DNA of 64,000 bases from assembly GCF_041153465.1 (NCBI RefSeq), contig NZ_CP154858.1, forward strand, positions 3,162,001 through 3,226,000. The letters run 5' to 3'. Each line of letters opens with the position of its first letter. The first letter of the stretch is position 1. The notes beneath the pieces are model-generated. The model was not told where the DNA came from. It searched no databases and saw only the letters and a program-made list of their open reading frames with translations. A program made the translations under genes and the position numbers. The DNA is from Thermohahella caldifontis (GTDB lineage: Bacteria > Pseudomonadota > Gammaproteobacteria > Pseudomonadales > Oleiphilaceae). Positions 27,120-36,118 of the stretch are shown here, piece after piece.

Positions 27120-28889
27120 ATGCAGGCCATGCAGTTTCTCAATGAACCGCCAAGATATCTGTTTTTTACCGGCAAGGGGGGCGTGGGTAAAACTTCCATT
27201 GCCTGTGCGACGGCCATCCGGCTTGCGGGCGAAGGCAAGCCCGTGCTGCTGGTCAGTACCGATCCGGCCTCCAATGTGGGGCAGGTTTTCGGCGAAAGCA
27301 TCGGCAACCGGATCACGCCGATCCGCTCGGTGCCCAACCTCTCTGCGCTGGAAATAGACCCCCAGGCTGCGGCTCAGGCCTATCGTGACCGGATTGTCGG
27401 CCCCGTGCGGGGCGTGTTGCCCGACGCGGTCGTCAAGGGAATCGAGGAACAGCTGTCAGGTGCCTGCACGACCGAAATTGCAGCATTTGACGAGTTCACG
27501 GCGTTGCTGACGGATGATGCACTGGCAGAACGCTATGCCCATATCGTTTTTGATACTGCCCCCACGGGACACACGATCCGGCTGTTGCAGTTGCCTGGTG
27601 CGTGGAGCGGCTTTCTGGAAGCAGGCAAGGGGGATGCGTCATGCCTGGGCCCCCTGGCGGGACTGGAGAAGCAGCGTACGCGCTACAAGGCGGCGGTGGA
27701 TGCACTGGGCGACCCGCAACGGACACGTCTGGTGCTGGTTGCGCGGGCCCAGCGTTCAACACTTGCGGAAGTTGCGCGAACATGCCGTGAACTGGCCGAA
27801 ACGGGCATTACCGGGCAATTTCTGGTGATCAACGGTGTGCTGCCGCCTGAAGAAGCGGAACAGGACGAGTTGGCAGCTGCCATTTACAGCCGTGAACAGG
27901 CTGCGCTGGACACCTTGCCGGAAGTGCTTCGCGCCTTGCCCCAGGACCGGGTGAGCCTGAAACCGTTCAATCTGGTGGGCGTTGATGCGCTGGAACAACT
28001 GCTGTCCGAAACCTCTTCATCACCCGCCACGCCGGAGGCAGGCGCGCCAGTGGCGCTCGATGCGCCGGGGTTGCCTGCCCTTCTGGATGACATGGCAACG
28101 GCAGGGCATGGCCTGATCATGCTCATGGGCAAGGGCGGGGTGGGCAAAACCACTCTGGCCGCTGCGATTGCCACAGGGCTGGCCCGCCGGGGCTATCCGG
28201 TGCATCTGACGACCACGGATCCTGCCGCGCATCTGAATGAGACGCTGAGCGGTTCCCTGGAGAATCTGACGGTCAGCCGCATTGACCCCAAAGAGGCGAC
28301 AGCACGGTATCGCGAGCACGTGATGGCAACCAGGGGGAGCAAGCTGGATGCCGCGGGACGGGCATTGCTTGAGGAAGATCTGAAATCTCCCTGCACGGAA
28401 GAAATCGCGGTGTTTCAGGCCTTTTCCCGGACCATCCGTGAAGCCAGCAAGCAATTTGTGGTCATGGACACGGCGCCCACCGGTCATACAATGCTCCTGC
28501 TGGATGCAACCGGCGCCTACCATCGGGAAGTTGCACGCCAGATGGGAGATCGTGGCGTGCACTTTTCGACACCGATGATGCAGCTTCAGGATCCGGAGCG
28601 GACCAGGGTACTGTTGGTGACTCTGGCAGAAACCACGCCGGTTCTGGAAGCCGCCAACCTGCAGGATGACCTGCGACGCGCCGGCATCGAGCCGTGGGCC
28701 TGGATCGTCAATAACAGTGTGGCGGCGGCCAGACCCACATCCCCGCTGCTGCGGCAGCGGGCACTGAATGAGCTGCGGGAAATCCGGCAGATCGCCACCC
28801 GGCATGCCCGGCGATATGCCGTCGTGCCACTCCTGAAGGCTGAACCGGTGGGGGTGGATCGGTTACAGGCGCTGGTGGGCGACCTCTGA
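27120..28889 (+). CDS. arsA: Arsenite-activated ATPase ArsA
   Basis: ArsA is the soluble catalytic subunit that energises an ArsB or ACR3 arsenite pump. The 589-aa product has two homologous halves with P-loops GKGGVGKT at residues 18-25 and 337-344, each followed by the DTAPTGHT switch. The metal-site cysteines C116, C175 and C425 correspond to C113, C172 and C422 of the R773 protein. All functional residues are present, but no pump gene follows; the next gene is a convergent acyl-CoA dehydrogenase 16 bp away. Confidence 0.97.
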   Translation: MQAMQFLNEPPRYLFFTGKGGVGKTSIACATAIRLAGEGKPVLLVSTDPASNVGQVFGESIGNRITPIRSVPNLSALEIDPQAAAQAYRDRIVGPVRGVLPDAVVKGIEEQLSGACTTEIAAFDEFTALLTDDALAERYAHIVFDTAPTGHTIRLLQLPGAWSGFLEAGKGDASCLGPLAGLEKQRTRYKAAVDALGDPQRTRLVLVARAQRSTLAEVARTCRELAETGITGQFLVINGVLPPEEAEQDELAAAIYSREQAALDTLPEVLRALPQDRVSLKPFNLVGVDALEQLLSETSSSPATPEAGAPVALDAPGLPALLDDMATAGHGLIMLMGKGGVGKTTLAAAIATGLARRGYPVHLTTTDPAAHLNETLSGSLENLTVSRIDPKEATARYREHVMATRGSKLDAAGRALLEEDLKSPCTEEIAVFQAFSRTIREASKQFVVMDTAPTGHTMLLLDATGAYHREVARQMGDRGVHFSTPMMQLQDPERTRVLLVTLAETTPVLEAANLQDDLRRAGIEPWAWIVNNSVAAARPTSPLLRQRALNELREIRQIATRHARRYAVVPLLKAEPVGVDRLQALVGDL

Positions 28890-28905
28890 GGCAACGGGGC
28901 TCGGT

Positions 28906-30042
28906 TCAGAGCCCCATTTGTTTGGCAATGACTTCACGCATGATCTCAGTGGTGCCGCCACCGATGGGCAGGATGCGCACGTCCCGGTAGAGGCGTTCGA
29001 TGGTGCTGTCCCGCATGTAGCCCATGCCACCGAAGATCTGTACGGCTTCGTTGACGACCCACTGGGCCACGTCGGTGGCAAAGTTCTTGGCCATGCACAC
29101 CTCCCTGATGGGCTGTTTGCCGGCGGCAACCGTGGCAGCCACCTGCAGCGTGAATGTTCTGGCCGCCGTGACGCGGGTGGCCATTTCCGCCAGACGGTGA
29201 CGCTGAACCTGAAACTTCGCCAGAGGCCGGCCGAAGGCTTCACGCTGCCTGGCCCAGTCCAGTGCCAGATCAAGGGCCAGCTCCGCCGTGCGGTAGGCCA
29301 TCACCGCCAGGGCCAGCCGCTCGGAAACAAAATTGGCCATGATGAGCGGGAAGCCGGCATTTTCCGCACCAATCAGGTGTTCGGTGGGTACGCGCACATT
29401 GTCGAAAAAGAGTTCCGCCGTATCGCTGCACCACCAGCCCATTTTCTTCAATGGCTGACCGCGGGTGAAGCCGGGGGTGTCCCGCTCGATCAGCAGCAGG
29501 CTGATGCCGCCAAAACCGTCACCTCCCGTCCGCACGGCCACGGTGTAATAGTCGGCACGCTGGCCGCTGGTGATGAAGGTCTTGCTCCCATTCACCACGT
29601 AGTGGTCGCCCTCGCGCACGGCACGTGTCTTCAGGTTGGCCACATCCGAGCCGCCGCCCGGCTCGGTGATGGCCAGTGCAGCGATCTTTTCGCCCGCCAG
29701 GACGGCCGGTACCACCTTGTCCCGCACTTCGGGGCGGGCCCACCGGATCACCGGCGGCAGGGCAATATCCAGCGAACCCAGGCCGGCCACCAGACCGCCG
29801 GAGGTGCTGCTCATGAGGCCTTCGGTGGCAGCGACCTTGGCCAGCACATCACCTTCGAATGTGCCACCCAGTGCCTCGGGGTGTCCGATGCCGAGAATGC
29901 CGTCCCGGCCGGCCTGGAGATAGAGGTCTCTCGGAAACTGGCCGGCTTCTTCCCAGTCCTGAATGTGCGGGGTGACGTGTTGCGCAATGAAGCGCTCCAC
30001 GGTATCGCGGATCTGCCGGTGGGTGTCGTTGAAAACGTCCAT
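28906..30042 (-). CDS. Acyl-CoA dehydrogenase family protein
   Basis: This FAD flavoenzyme introduces an alpha-beta double bond into an acyl-CoA. The 378-aa product has the family signatures ALAITEPGGGSDVANLKTRAV and the C-terminal QIFGGMGYMRDSTIERLYRDVRILPIGGGTTEIM. Length and layout fit soluble short/medium or branched-chain enzymes. It stands alone, without etfAB or other beta-oxidation genes, so the substrate cannot be inferred. Confidence 0.92.
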   Translation of the reverse strand: MDVFNDTHRQIRDTVERFIAQHVTPHIQDWEEAGQFPRDLYLQAGRDGILGIGHPEALGGTFEGDVLAKVAATEGLMSSTSGGLVAGLGSLDIALPPVIRWARPEVRDKVVPAVLAGEKIAALAITEPGGGSDVANLKTRAVREGDHYVVNGSKTFITSGQRADYYTVAVRTGGDGFGGISLLLIERDTPGFTRGQPLKKMGWWCSDTAELFFDNVRVPTEHLIGAENAGFPLIMANFVSERLALAVMAYRTAELALDLALDWARQREAFGRPLAKFQVQRHRLAEMATRVTAARTFTLQVAATVAAGKQPIREVCMAKNFATDVAQWVVNEAVQIFGGMGYMRDSTIERLYRDVRILPIGGGTTEIMREVIAKQMGL

Positions 30043-30135
30043 GCGCAGGCCTGCCTCATGTTGGAATGATGCAGGCCATTAAAGCAGACAGATTGCCACC
30101 AAGCAAGCGCTTGGTCGGAGTTGTCGTGGATGATA

Positions 30136-30816
30136 TCAGCCCTTTCTGGCGTAAATTTCTTCCACACCGGAGGCTCTGCCCAGCAGCAGCACATCTGCAG
30201 GCCGGTGCGCAAACAGGCCGACCGTCACCACGCCGGGGATCTGGTTGATGGTGGTTTCCAGACCGAGCGGATCGGTGATGCGCAGGTTATGGACGTCAAT
30301 GATGATGTTGCCGTTGTCCGTGATCACGCCTTCCCGATAGACCGGGTCGCCGCCCAGTTTGACCATCTCGCGGCCGATGAAGCTGCGTGCCATGGGGATC
30401 ACCTCGATGGGCAGGGGAAAATCACCCAGTACATCGACCCACTTGCTTTCGTCAGCAATGCAGATGAAGGTTTTGGCCACGGCGGCCACGATCTTTTCAC
30501 GGGTCAATGCGGCACCGCCGCCCTTGATCAGCTGCAGCCAGGGGTTGGTTTCGTCCGCACCGTCGATGTAGAACTCCAGCTCCGACACGCTGTTGAGGTC
30601 ATAGACCGGAATCCCGTGTGCCTTCAGGCGCTGGGCACTGGCTTCCGAGCTGGCCACGGTGGCCTCGAACTCGTTGCGGATGGTGGCCAGCATGTCAATG
30701 AAATGGTTGGCTGTCGATCCGGTACCGACACCGATGATGCTGTCGGACTGGAGGTGAGGGCGGATTTTTTCCAGGGCGGCTTCTGCGACCTGTTTTTTCA
30801 GCTGATCCTGATTCAT
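30136..30816 (-). CDS. rpiA: Ribose-5-phosphate isomerase A
   Basis: Interconverts ribose 5-phosphate and ribulose 5-phosphate in the pentose phosphate pathway. The 226-aa product starts MNQDQLKKQVAEAAL. It carries GVGTGSTANHFID, the catalytic-site DGADETN and KGGGAALTREKIVA. The frame extends upstream into the ilvA region without homology. It is divergent from ilvA, as in many gammaproteobacteria. Confidence 0.96.
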   Translation of the reverse strand: MNQDQLKKQVAEAALEKIRPHLQSDSIIGVGTGSTANHFIDMLATIRNEFEATVASSEASAQRLKAHGIPVYDLNSVSELEFYIDGADETNPWLQLIKGGGAALTREKIVAAVAKTFICIADESKWVDVLGDFPLPIEVIPMARSFIGREMVKLGGDPVYREGVITDNGNIIIDVHNLRITDPLGLETTINQIPGVVTVGLFAHRPADVLLLGRASGVEEIYARKG

Positions 30817-30951
30817 GGCGGGCCTCTCGTTCGCGGAGCGGCAATTATAGCCGCTCGGGGCGCTTGCGTGTAGACGCACACCCTGCCAGGGCCTATTATT
30901 TGGCGCTGGCCTGACAGGATACACACACATCTCCGGAGAACAGAAACCCCC

Positions 30952-32520
30952 ATGCCACATCGTTACATCAAGAAAATACTCGACTCCCGTGTCTATGACG
31001 TGGCTCAGGAAACCCCGCTGGATCATGCCCGCCTGCTCTCTGCCCGCTTTGGCAATGCCATCTGGCTCAAGCGGGAGGATCTGCAGCCGGTGTTTTCCTT
31101 CAAGATCCGCGGCGCATACAACAAGATTGCCCAGTTGAGCGAGGAAGAGAAGGCGAAGGGGGTCATCTGCGCGTCGGCCGGGAACCATGCCCAGGGCGTG
31201 GCGTTGTCGGCGCAGGCGCTGGGGATCCGGGCAGTGATCGTCATGCCGCAGACCACACCGGAGATCAAGGTCAACTCGGTGCGTTCCCGTGGCGCGCGGG
31301 TGGTGCTCAAGGGGGACTCCTTTGACGAGGCGGCCGCTCATGCGCGCAAGCTGGTGGAGGAAAAGGGCTATACCTACATTCCGCCCTATGACGACGAGGA
31401 CGTGATTGTCGGGCAGGGCACCGTGGCCATGGAAATTCTGCGCCAGTGCAAGGCGCCCATTGATGCAGTGTTTGTGCCGGTGGGCGGTGGCGGGCTGGCA
31501 GCCGGGGTGGCCGTGTATGTGAAATACCTGCGTCCGGAAGTGAAGGTCATTGCCGTGGAGCCGGAGGAGGCAGCGTGCCTGGATGCGGCCATGAAGGCCG
31601 GTGAGCGCGTGATCCTGCCGGAAGTGGGGCTCTTTGCGGATGGGGTGGCCGTGCGTCAGATCGGCGAGTTGCCCTGGGAGATCTGCCGGCAGTATGTGGA
31701 TGAAGTGGTGACCGTCTCCACGGACGAGATCTGCGCGGCCATCAAGGACATCTTCGAGGATACCCGGTCCATTGCCGAGCCGGCCGGGGCACTGTCACTG
31801 GCGGGGCTCAAGAAATACGTGCAGCTCAGTGGCGTTGAGGGGCAGAACCTGGTGTCCATCGTCAGTGGCGCGAACATGAACTTTGACCGGCTGGGCTATG
31901 TCACGGAGCGTACCGAGGTCGGTGAGCAGCGCGAGGCGATTCTGGCGGTCAGGATTCCCGAGCGACCGGGAAGCTTCAAGGCGTTTATCCGTGCGCTGGG
32001 CAGGCGCAACATCACCGAGTTCAACTATCGCTACAGTGACCCGGAAGAAGCCCAGATATTTGTCGGCGTCCAGATTTCGGGTGGGGCCGAAGAGCGTGCG
32101 GCGCTGCTGTCCTCGCTTCGGGAGCAGGGGCTTGAGGCGCTGGATCTGACGGACAACGAACTGGCCAAGATGCATATCCGGCACATGGTCGGCGGGCACT
32201 CGGCGCTGGTTGCCGATGAAAAGGCCTTCCGTTTCGAGTTTCCGGAGCGGCCGGGGGCGCTGATGAAATTTCTCATGTCACTGGGGTCGCGCTGGAATAT
32301 TTCCATGTTCCACTATCGCAATCACGGCTCCGCGTACAGTCGGGTGCTGATGGGGGCTCAGGTTCCTGATGATGAAATGCCGGACTTTCTTGCGATGCTC
32401 GACAAGGTGGGTTTCCGGTACTGGGAAGAGACCGGAAATCCTGCCTACAACCTGTTTCTCGGCATGGGAAACCGTGTGAATGGCAGGAAAAACGAAAAAA
32501 ATCGATGTGAATCATTGTAA
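30952..32520 (+). CDS. ilvA: Threonine ammonia-lyase, biosynthetic (IlvA)
   Basis: PLP enzyme converting threonine to 2-oxobutanoate, the first step to isoleucine. The 522-aa product (usual 505-515) has the PLP lysine in VFSFKIRGAYNK and the glycine loop VPVGGGGLAAG. Two C-terminal ACT-like domains (from about residue 325) are expected to bind isoleucine and valine as feedback signals. The last residues (GNRVNGRKNEKNRCESL) look like a lineage-specific tail. With IlvE at 10.8 kb it serves the same pathway. Confidence 0.97.
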   Translation: MPHRYIKKILDSRVYDVAQETPLDHARLLSARFGNAIWLKREDLQPVFSFKIRGAYNKIAQLSEEEKAKGVICASAGNHAQGVALSAQALGIRAVIVMPQTTPEIKVNSVRSRGARVVLKGDSFDEAAAHARKLVEEKGYTYIPPYDDEDVIVGQGTVAMEILRQCKAPIDAVFVPVGGGGLAAGVAVYVKYLRPEVKVIAVEPEEAACLDAAMKAGERVILPEVGLFADGVAVRQIGELPWEICRQYVDEVVTVSTDEICAAIKDIFEDTRSIAEPAGALSLAGLKKYVQLSGVEGQNLVSIVSGANMNFDRLGYVTERTEVGEQREAILAVRIPERPGSFKAFIRALGRRNITEFNYRYSDPEEAQIFVGVQISGGAEERAALLSSLREQGLEALDLTDNELAKMHIRHMVGGHSALVADEKAFRFEFPERPGALMKFLMSLGSRWNISMFHYRNHGSAYSRVLMGAQVPDDEMPDFLAMLDKVGFRYWEETGNPAYNLFLGMGNRVNGRKNEKNRCESL

Positions 32521-32599
32521 ATTGGGGGAAGGTCTTTATAATGCAGTCCAAATTGGCGTCATAGCCAGTTGGATTTTCACATATATTTCGGTGAGCATC

Positions 32600-32752
32600 G
32601 TGAAGCGTAAACCTGACATGCTGAAAACGGTGCTGATGGTGTTTGTGGTGGGATTGCTGGTTTCCGGTGTCACCACCCTGACCCACGCCGAGCGAAAGGA
32701 TGCGCCTGCGATATCAGCCACCTGGGCTCCCGATCAGGGCGCTCTCCGGTGA
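32600..32752 (+). CDS. Possible small exported peptide (50 aa)
   Basis: A GTG-started frame (or ATG at 32621) encodes a basic start, one hydrophobic segment (TVLMVFVVGLLVSGV) and THAE, like a signal peptide with AxA-type cleavage, then about 19 polar residues. A promoter-like pair TTGTAA-16 bp-TATAAT lies at 32515-32542, just after the ilvA stop codon. The 3' end overlaps ygfA on the other strand. No family is recognised; it could be spurious. Confidence 0.35.
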   Translation: MKRKPDMLKTVLMVFVVGLLVSGVTTLTHAERKDAPAISATWAPDQGALR

Positions 32753-33345
32753 CGGAACAGCCGGATCTGCTTGTCCGTCACCACTGCATCCAGCGGTACA
32801 TCCCAGGGTCCTCTGGGTAGTTCTTCCTGTCTCTGGAACTCATAGGCCAGCCCGGTCAGTCGAGGCCAGCGTGGTGCCGGCCTGCGGGGATCAAAAGTCC
32901 TGTCATAGTATCCGCCACCCATTCCGAGTCGGAATCCTTCGTCGTCAAAGGCAACCAGCGGCAGGCATACGTGTGTCAGCGACCAGGGTGTGCGCCGGCG
33001 GTGGCTTCTGAGGATGGGCTCCGGAATCCCGTAACGATTCGGCCGCAGGGTGTCGCCCTTGCGGTAGCGCACAAACCACAGGCGATTGTGGTAGACCGGA
33101 TGCAGAACAGGAAGATAAACGTTAATCCCTTGGTTCAGCAATGCGGCCAGCAAGGGCTGGGTCGGGATTTCGCCATCGCTGCTGAAATAGAGGGCAATGT
33201 GGGGCTTGCGATGACTGCGCAGCAGTCGGGTTGCCTTGCGGGCCAGTCCGCGACCGGCCTTGCGGCGTTGTCCGGGAGATAATTGCTGCCGCTTCCGACG
33301 CATCAGCCGGCGGATTTCGCGCTTGGCTTCAGAGAGAGAGGTCAT
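32734..33345 (-). CDS. ygfA: 5-formyltetrahydrofolate cyclo-ligase (YgfA/FAU1)
   Basis: Converts 5-formyl-THF to 5,10-methenyl-THF with ATP. The 203-aa product starts MTSLSEAKREIRRLMRRKRQ, with the conserved RLGMGGGYYDRTF substrate/ATP loop near the C-terminus. It lies directly downstream of the 6S RNA gene on the same strand, so, as in E. coli, it can be co-transcribed with ssrS as a read-through product. Confidence 0.93.
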   Translation of the reverse strand: MTSLSEAKREIRRLMRRKRQQLSPGQRRKAGRGLARKATRLLRSHRKPHIALYFSSDGEIPTQPLLAALLNQGINVYLPVLHPVYHNRLWFVRYRKGDTLRPNRYGIPEPILRSHRRRTPWSLTHVCLPLVAFDDEGFRLGMGGGYYDRTFDPRRPAPRWPRLTGLAYEFQRQEELPRGPWDVPLDAVVTDKQIRLFRHRRAP

Positions 33346-33353
33346 GGAGGAAG

Positions 33354-33535
33354 ACGTTCCCCAAAATGCCGCTGTCGGAGGCAGCCCTTGAACCCTGGGG
33401 TTCAAGGTGGTCGCCGCCGGTGCAAATCAGGCTTTCCCTGTGGCGGGACATGCACACATTGCACCGTGGTGGCAACCTGGGTGTGAATTCATCGGCTCGA
33501 GGACCTTTCCAACTGGCGCACACCTCAGGGAACGT
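33354..33535 (-). ncRNA. ssrS: 6S RNA (SsrS)
   Basis: This RNA mimics an open promoter and holds sigma-70 RNA polymerase in stationary phase. The interval lies between zapA and ygfA, its place in E. coli. On the minus strand the 5' end ACGTTCCC pairs exactly with the 3' end GGGAACGT, closing a long rod. Conserved segments match E. coli 6S: CGAGCCGAT, GAAAGCCTGAT, CACCTTGAACCC with CAGGGTTCAAGG, and CAGCGGCAT near the 3' end. The predicted length is 182 nt (E. coli 184). A TATAAT box lies 6 bp upstream of the predicted start. The exact ends are inferred from pairing. Confidence 0.92.
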
Positions 33536-33541
33536 GGAGTC

Positions 33542-33547
33542 ATTATA
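33542..33547 (-). promoter_or_regulatory. -10 box of the 6S RNA promoter
   Basis: A perfect TATAAT on the minus strand, six bases before the first base of the paired 5' end of 6S RNA. It lies between the zapA stop codon and ssrS. Confidence 0.75.
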
Positions 33548-33585
33548 CAGAATTTTTGCCACAGTGAACCCTGATTTACATCATT

Positions 33586-33876
33586 TTACGCGGCGGGCTC
33601 GTCCGGCAGGACGGCTTCGATCTTGTCGATCATCTGACGAATGGCATCCTGATGCGCTGCCGAGGCGGCCTGTCCATTCAGCAACTCGTAGGTCAGGTTC
33701 AGTGCGGCCATCACGGCGATACGATCCGTGCCCAGTACGCGTCCGCTGGTCCGGATCTGTTTCATGCGTTCATTGAGCAGGCGCGCCGCCATCCGGAGGC
33801 CCGCTTCCGCTTCGGGCGGACTGGCAATCAGGTATTCCTTGTCCAGAATGGTGAGGCTGACAGTGTTCTGGGTCAT
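33586..33876 (-). CDS. zapA: Cell division protein ZapA
   Basis: ZapA binds and bundles FtsZ filaments at the Z ring. The 96-aa product begins TQNTVSLTILDKEYLIASPPEAEAGLR and ends with a coiled-coil helix; MAALNLTYELL is the conserved dimer region. It is followed by ssrS-ygfA and preceded 2 bp upstream by a ZapB-like gene. Confidence 0.95.
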   Translation of the reverse strand: MTQNTVSLTILDKEYLIASPPEAEAGLRMAARLLNERMKQIRTSGRVLGTDRIAVMAALNLTYELLNGQAASAAHQDAIRQMIDKIEAVLPDEPAA

Positions 33877-33878
33877 TT

Positions 33879-34085
33879 TCAGCGTTGCTCCATGGCTTTG
33901 AGTCGACTGATCATGGCTTCAATCTTGGTGCGCGCCATGTCATTTTTCTGGAGCAGGCGCGCACGCTCCTTCTGCAGCTCGTCCTGAGCCTGACGAAGTT
34001 GCGCATTTTCCTGTTCCAGCTTTCGCACGCGGTCAATCAGCTGGTCAATGCGCTGGTTCAGCACATCAAGCGGGTTCTGTTCCAT
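33879..34085 (-). CDS. TIGR02449 family protein (ZapB-like coiled coil)
   Basis: The 68-aa protein is almost entirely a coiled coil (heptads from IDQLIDRVRKLEQENAQLRQ to the end). It belongs to the small family found just upstream of zapA in pseudomonads and relatives. The start MEQNPLDVLNQRID was chosen over a longer frame that lacks homology. A role with ZapA at the division site is inferred from position and ZapB likeness. Confidence 0.85.
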   Translation of the reverse strand: MEQNPLDVLNQRIDQLIDRVRKLEQENAQLRQAQDELQKERARLLQKNDMARTKIEAMISRLKAMEQR

Positions 34086-34218
34086 GGAGAGGCATACCTT
34101 GCAACGGTCTGGTGTAACTATAAGGGCGGTGTGGCAGTGGGTCAAATGCTCCGGTAATACGGTGCCCGACAGTCTGTCAGAACGCGCGTCAACCGTGATA
34201 GCATAGGGACAATTCATC

Positions 34219-34779
34219 GTGAAGTACGGAACCATGACAGCAGAAATCAAAGAACAGCTGGATGCAGTGTTGCCTGGCGGTCAGACAGCTGCCATTCAGG
34301 GGCTCATGTGCGGCATGATTGTCGGGGGAGCACGCAGGCTGGAGGGCACGGGCTGGCAGGCGCTCAGGGATCTGGCCGCCATGCCGGACGAACAGCCGCC
34401 GGAATCGCTCCGCGCCATTTTCGAGGCCCAGTTTGCCGCGCTGGAATCCGAAGCCTTTGGTCTGGACCTGGCCCTGCCGGAAGATGCCGTGCACTGTTCC
34501 CAGCGCGTCGAGGCGCTGGCGGAGTGGTGCCGGGGCTTCATCGAGGGGCTGATTGCCGTGGCGCCACGCATTCTGAACGAACATGAAGATATTGCCGATC
34601 TGGTTCAGGATCTGATGAAAATCGGTGAGGTCAGCCCGGACGTGGAAGGCTCGGAAGAAGACGAGCGCCACCTGCTGGAGCTGACCGAGTTTGTGCGCGT
34701 GGCTGTGACGGATGCCTACCTGACGCTGGCGAAACTGCGCCAGCCGGGGCCTGCCGGGGCATCCTCCACGCTGCACTGA
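34219..34779 (+). CDS. ygfB: UPF0149 family protein YgfB
   Basis: The product is 186 aa from GTG 34219, or 181 aa from ATG 34234. It is an all-alpha UPF0149 protein with conserved GLMCGMIVGG, WCRGFIEGL and the C-terminal TLH seen in E. coli YgfB. In Pseudomonas aeruginosa YgfB dampens AlpA-dependent gene activation. First gene of ygfB-pepP-ubiH-ubiI, divergent from the zapA cluster. Confidence 0.9.
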   Translation: MKYGTMTAEIKEQLDAVLPGGQTAAIQGLMCGMIVGGARRLEGTGWQALRDLAAMPDEQPPESLRAIFEAQFAALESEAFGLDLALPEDAVHCSQRVEALAEWCRGFIEGLIAVAPRILNEHEDIADLVQDLMKIGEVSPDVEGSEEDERHLLELTEFVRVAVTDAYLTLAKLRQPGPAGASSTLH

Positions 34780-34810
34780 CGGCCTCAACATGTCATTCTC
34801 CGGGGGTATT

Positions 34811-36118
34811 GTGAACAAGTCTGAATTCGGAAAACGCCGGCATCGCCTGCTGGGCATGATGTCGGAAAACAGTATTGCCATCCTGCCGGCCGGCAGCATG
34901 AAAACCCGCAGCCGGGATACGGAGTATGTGTTCCGGCAGGATTCGGATTTCTGGTATCTGACCGGTTTTCATGAGCCCGAAGCCGTGCTGGTGCTGGTGC
35001 CGGGCCGGGAGCACGGTGAGAGCATTCTGTTCTGCCGCGAGCGGGATCCGGATTTCGAGCGCTGGAATGGCCGGCTGCTGGGGCCCGAAGGTGCGCAGGA
35101 AAGCCTGGGCCTGGACGATGCCTTTCCCATCAAGGACATGGATGAGATTCTGCCCGGTCTGATCGAAGGCAAGTCCAGGGTCTATTACACCCTGGGGCAG
35201 AGCGAAACTTTCGACAAGAGCCTGATGGGCTGGATCAACCATATCCGCAGCAAGGTCAGGGCGGGGGCCCGTCCGCCCGGTGAATTTGTGGTGCTCTCCC
35301 ACCTCATCCATGAGCTCCGTCTGTTCAAGTCCGCGGCAGAACTGAAGGTCATGCGCAAGGCTGCGCGGATTTCGGCAGAGGCCCACTGCCGGGCCATGCG
35401 CGCATCAAGGCCGGGGCTTTACGAGTATCAGCTGGAGGCGGAAATCCTGCATGAATTTGCGCGTCAGGGGGCACGTGAACCGGCCTACACCACCATCGTC
35501 GGCGGTGGTGCCAATGCCTGTGTGCTCCACTATATCGACAACCGGGCGCCGCTCAGGGATGGCGATCTGGTGCTGATTGATGCAGGCTGCGAGCTGGACA
35601 TGTATGCGGCGGACATTACCCGCACCTTTCCGGTAAACGGGCGCTTCTCCGCGGAGCAAAAGGCGGTTTATGAGGTGGTGCTGGCGGCTCAGCTGGCCGC
35701 CATCGAGGCGGTGAAGCCCGGAAACCACTGGAATCATCCCCATGAGGCAGCCACACGCGTGCTGACTCAGGGACTCATTGATCTGGGAATTCTGCAGGGC
35801 GATCTGGACACGGCACTGGAACAGGAGGCGTACAAGCCCTGGTTCATGCACCGGACCGGTCACTGGCTGGGCATTGATGTCCATGACGTGGGGGATTACA
35901 AGGTGGGTGATGAATGGCGCCTGCTGGAACCGGGCATGGTGCTGACGGTCGAGCCCGGCCTCTATTTTGACGCGGACGACGAGCGTGTGGAGGCACGCTG
36001 GCGGGGGATTGGCATCCGCATCGAGGATGATGTGGTGGTCACCCGGGACGGGCATGAGGTCATGACCTCCGGCGTACCCAAGACCGTGGATGAGATCCAG
36101 AATCTGATGGCCGGCTGA
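34811..36118 (+). CDS. pepP: Xaa-Pro aminopeptidase (PepP)
   Basis: Removes N-terminal residues that precede proline. The 435-aa product (from a GTG after CCGGGGG; an ATG at 34790 is an alternative) has an N-terminal AMP_N domain and a pita-bread C-terminal domain. The dinuclear metal ligands are seen: two Asp in DAGCELDMYAADITRTF, His in HRTGHWLGIDVHD, and Glu in VEPGLYF and GIRIEDDVVV. Its stop overlaps the ubiH start (TGATG). Confidence 0.95.
   Translation: MNKSEFGKRRHRLLGMMSENSIAILPAGSMKTRSRDTEYVFRQDSDFWYLTGFHEPEAVLVLVPGREHGESILFCRERDPDFERWNGRLLGPEGAQESLGLDDAFPIKDMDEILPGLIEGKSRVYYTLGQSETFDKSLMGWINHIRSKVRAGARPPGEFVVLSHLIHELRLFKSAAELKVMRKAARISAEAHCRAMRASRPGLYEYQLEAEILHEFARQGAREPAYTTIVGGGANACVLHYIDNRAPLRDGDLVLIDAGCELDMYAADITRTFPVNGRFSAEQKAVYEVVLAAQLAAIEAVKPGNHWNHPHEAATRVLTQGLIDLGILQGDLDTALEQEAYKPWFMHRTGHWLGIDVHDVGDYKVGDEWRLLEPGMVLTVEPGLYFDADDERVEARWRGIGIRIEDDVVVTRDGHEVMTSGVPKTVDEIQNLMAG

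Noticed and set aside
29519..29743. Small frames inside the acyl-CoA dehydrogenase gene
   Set aside because: Out-of-frame shadows with repetitive Gly/Arg composition.
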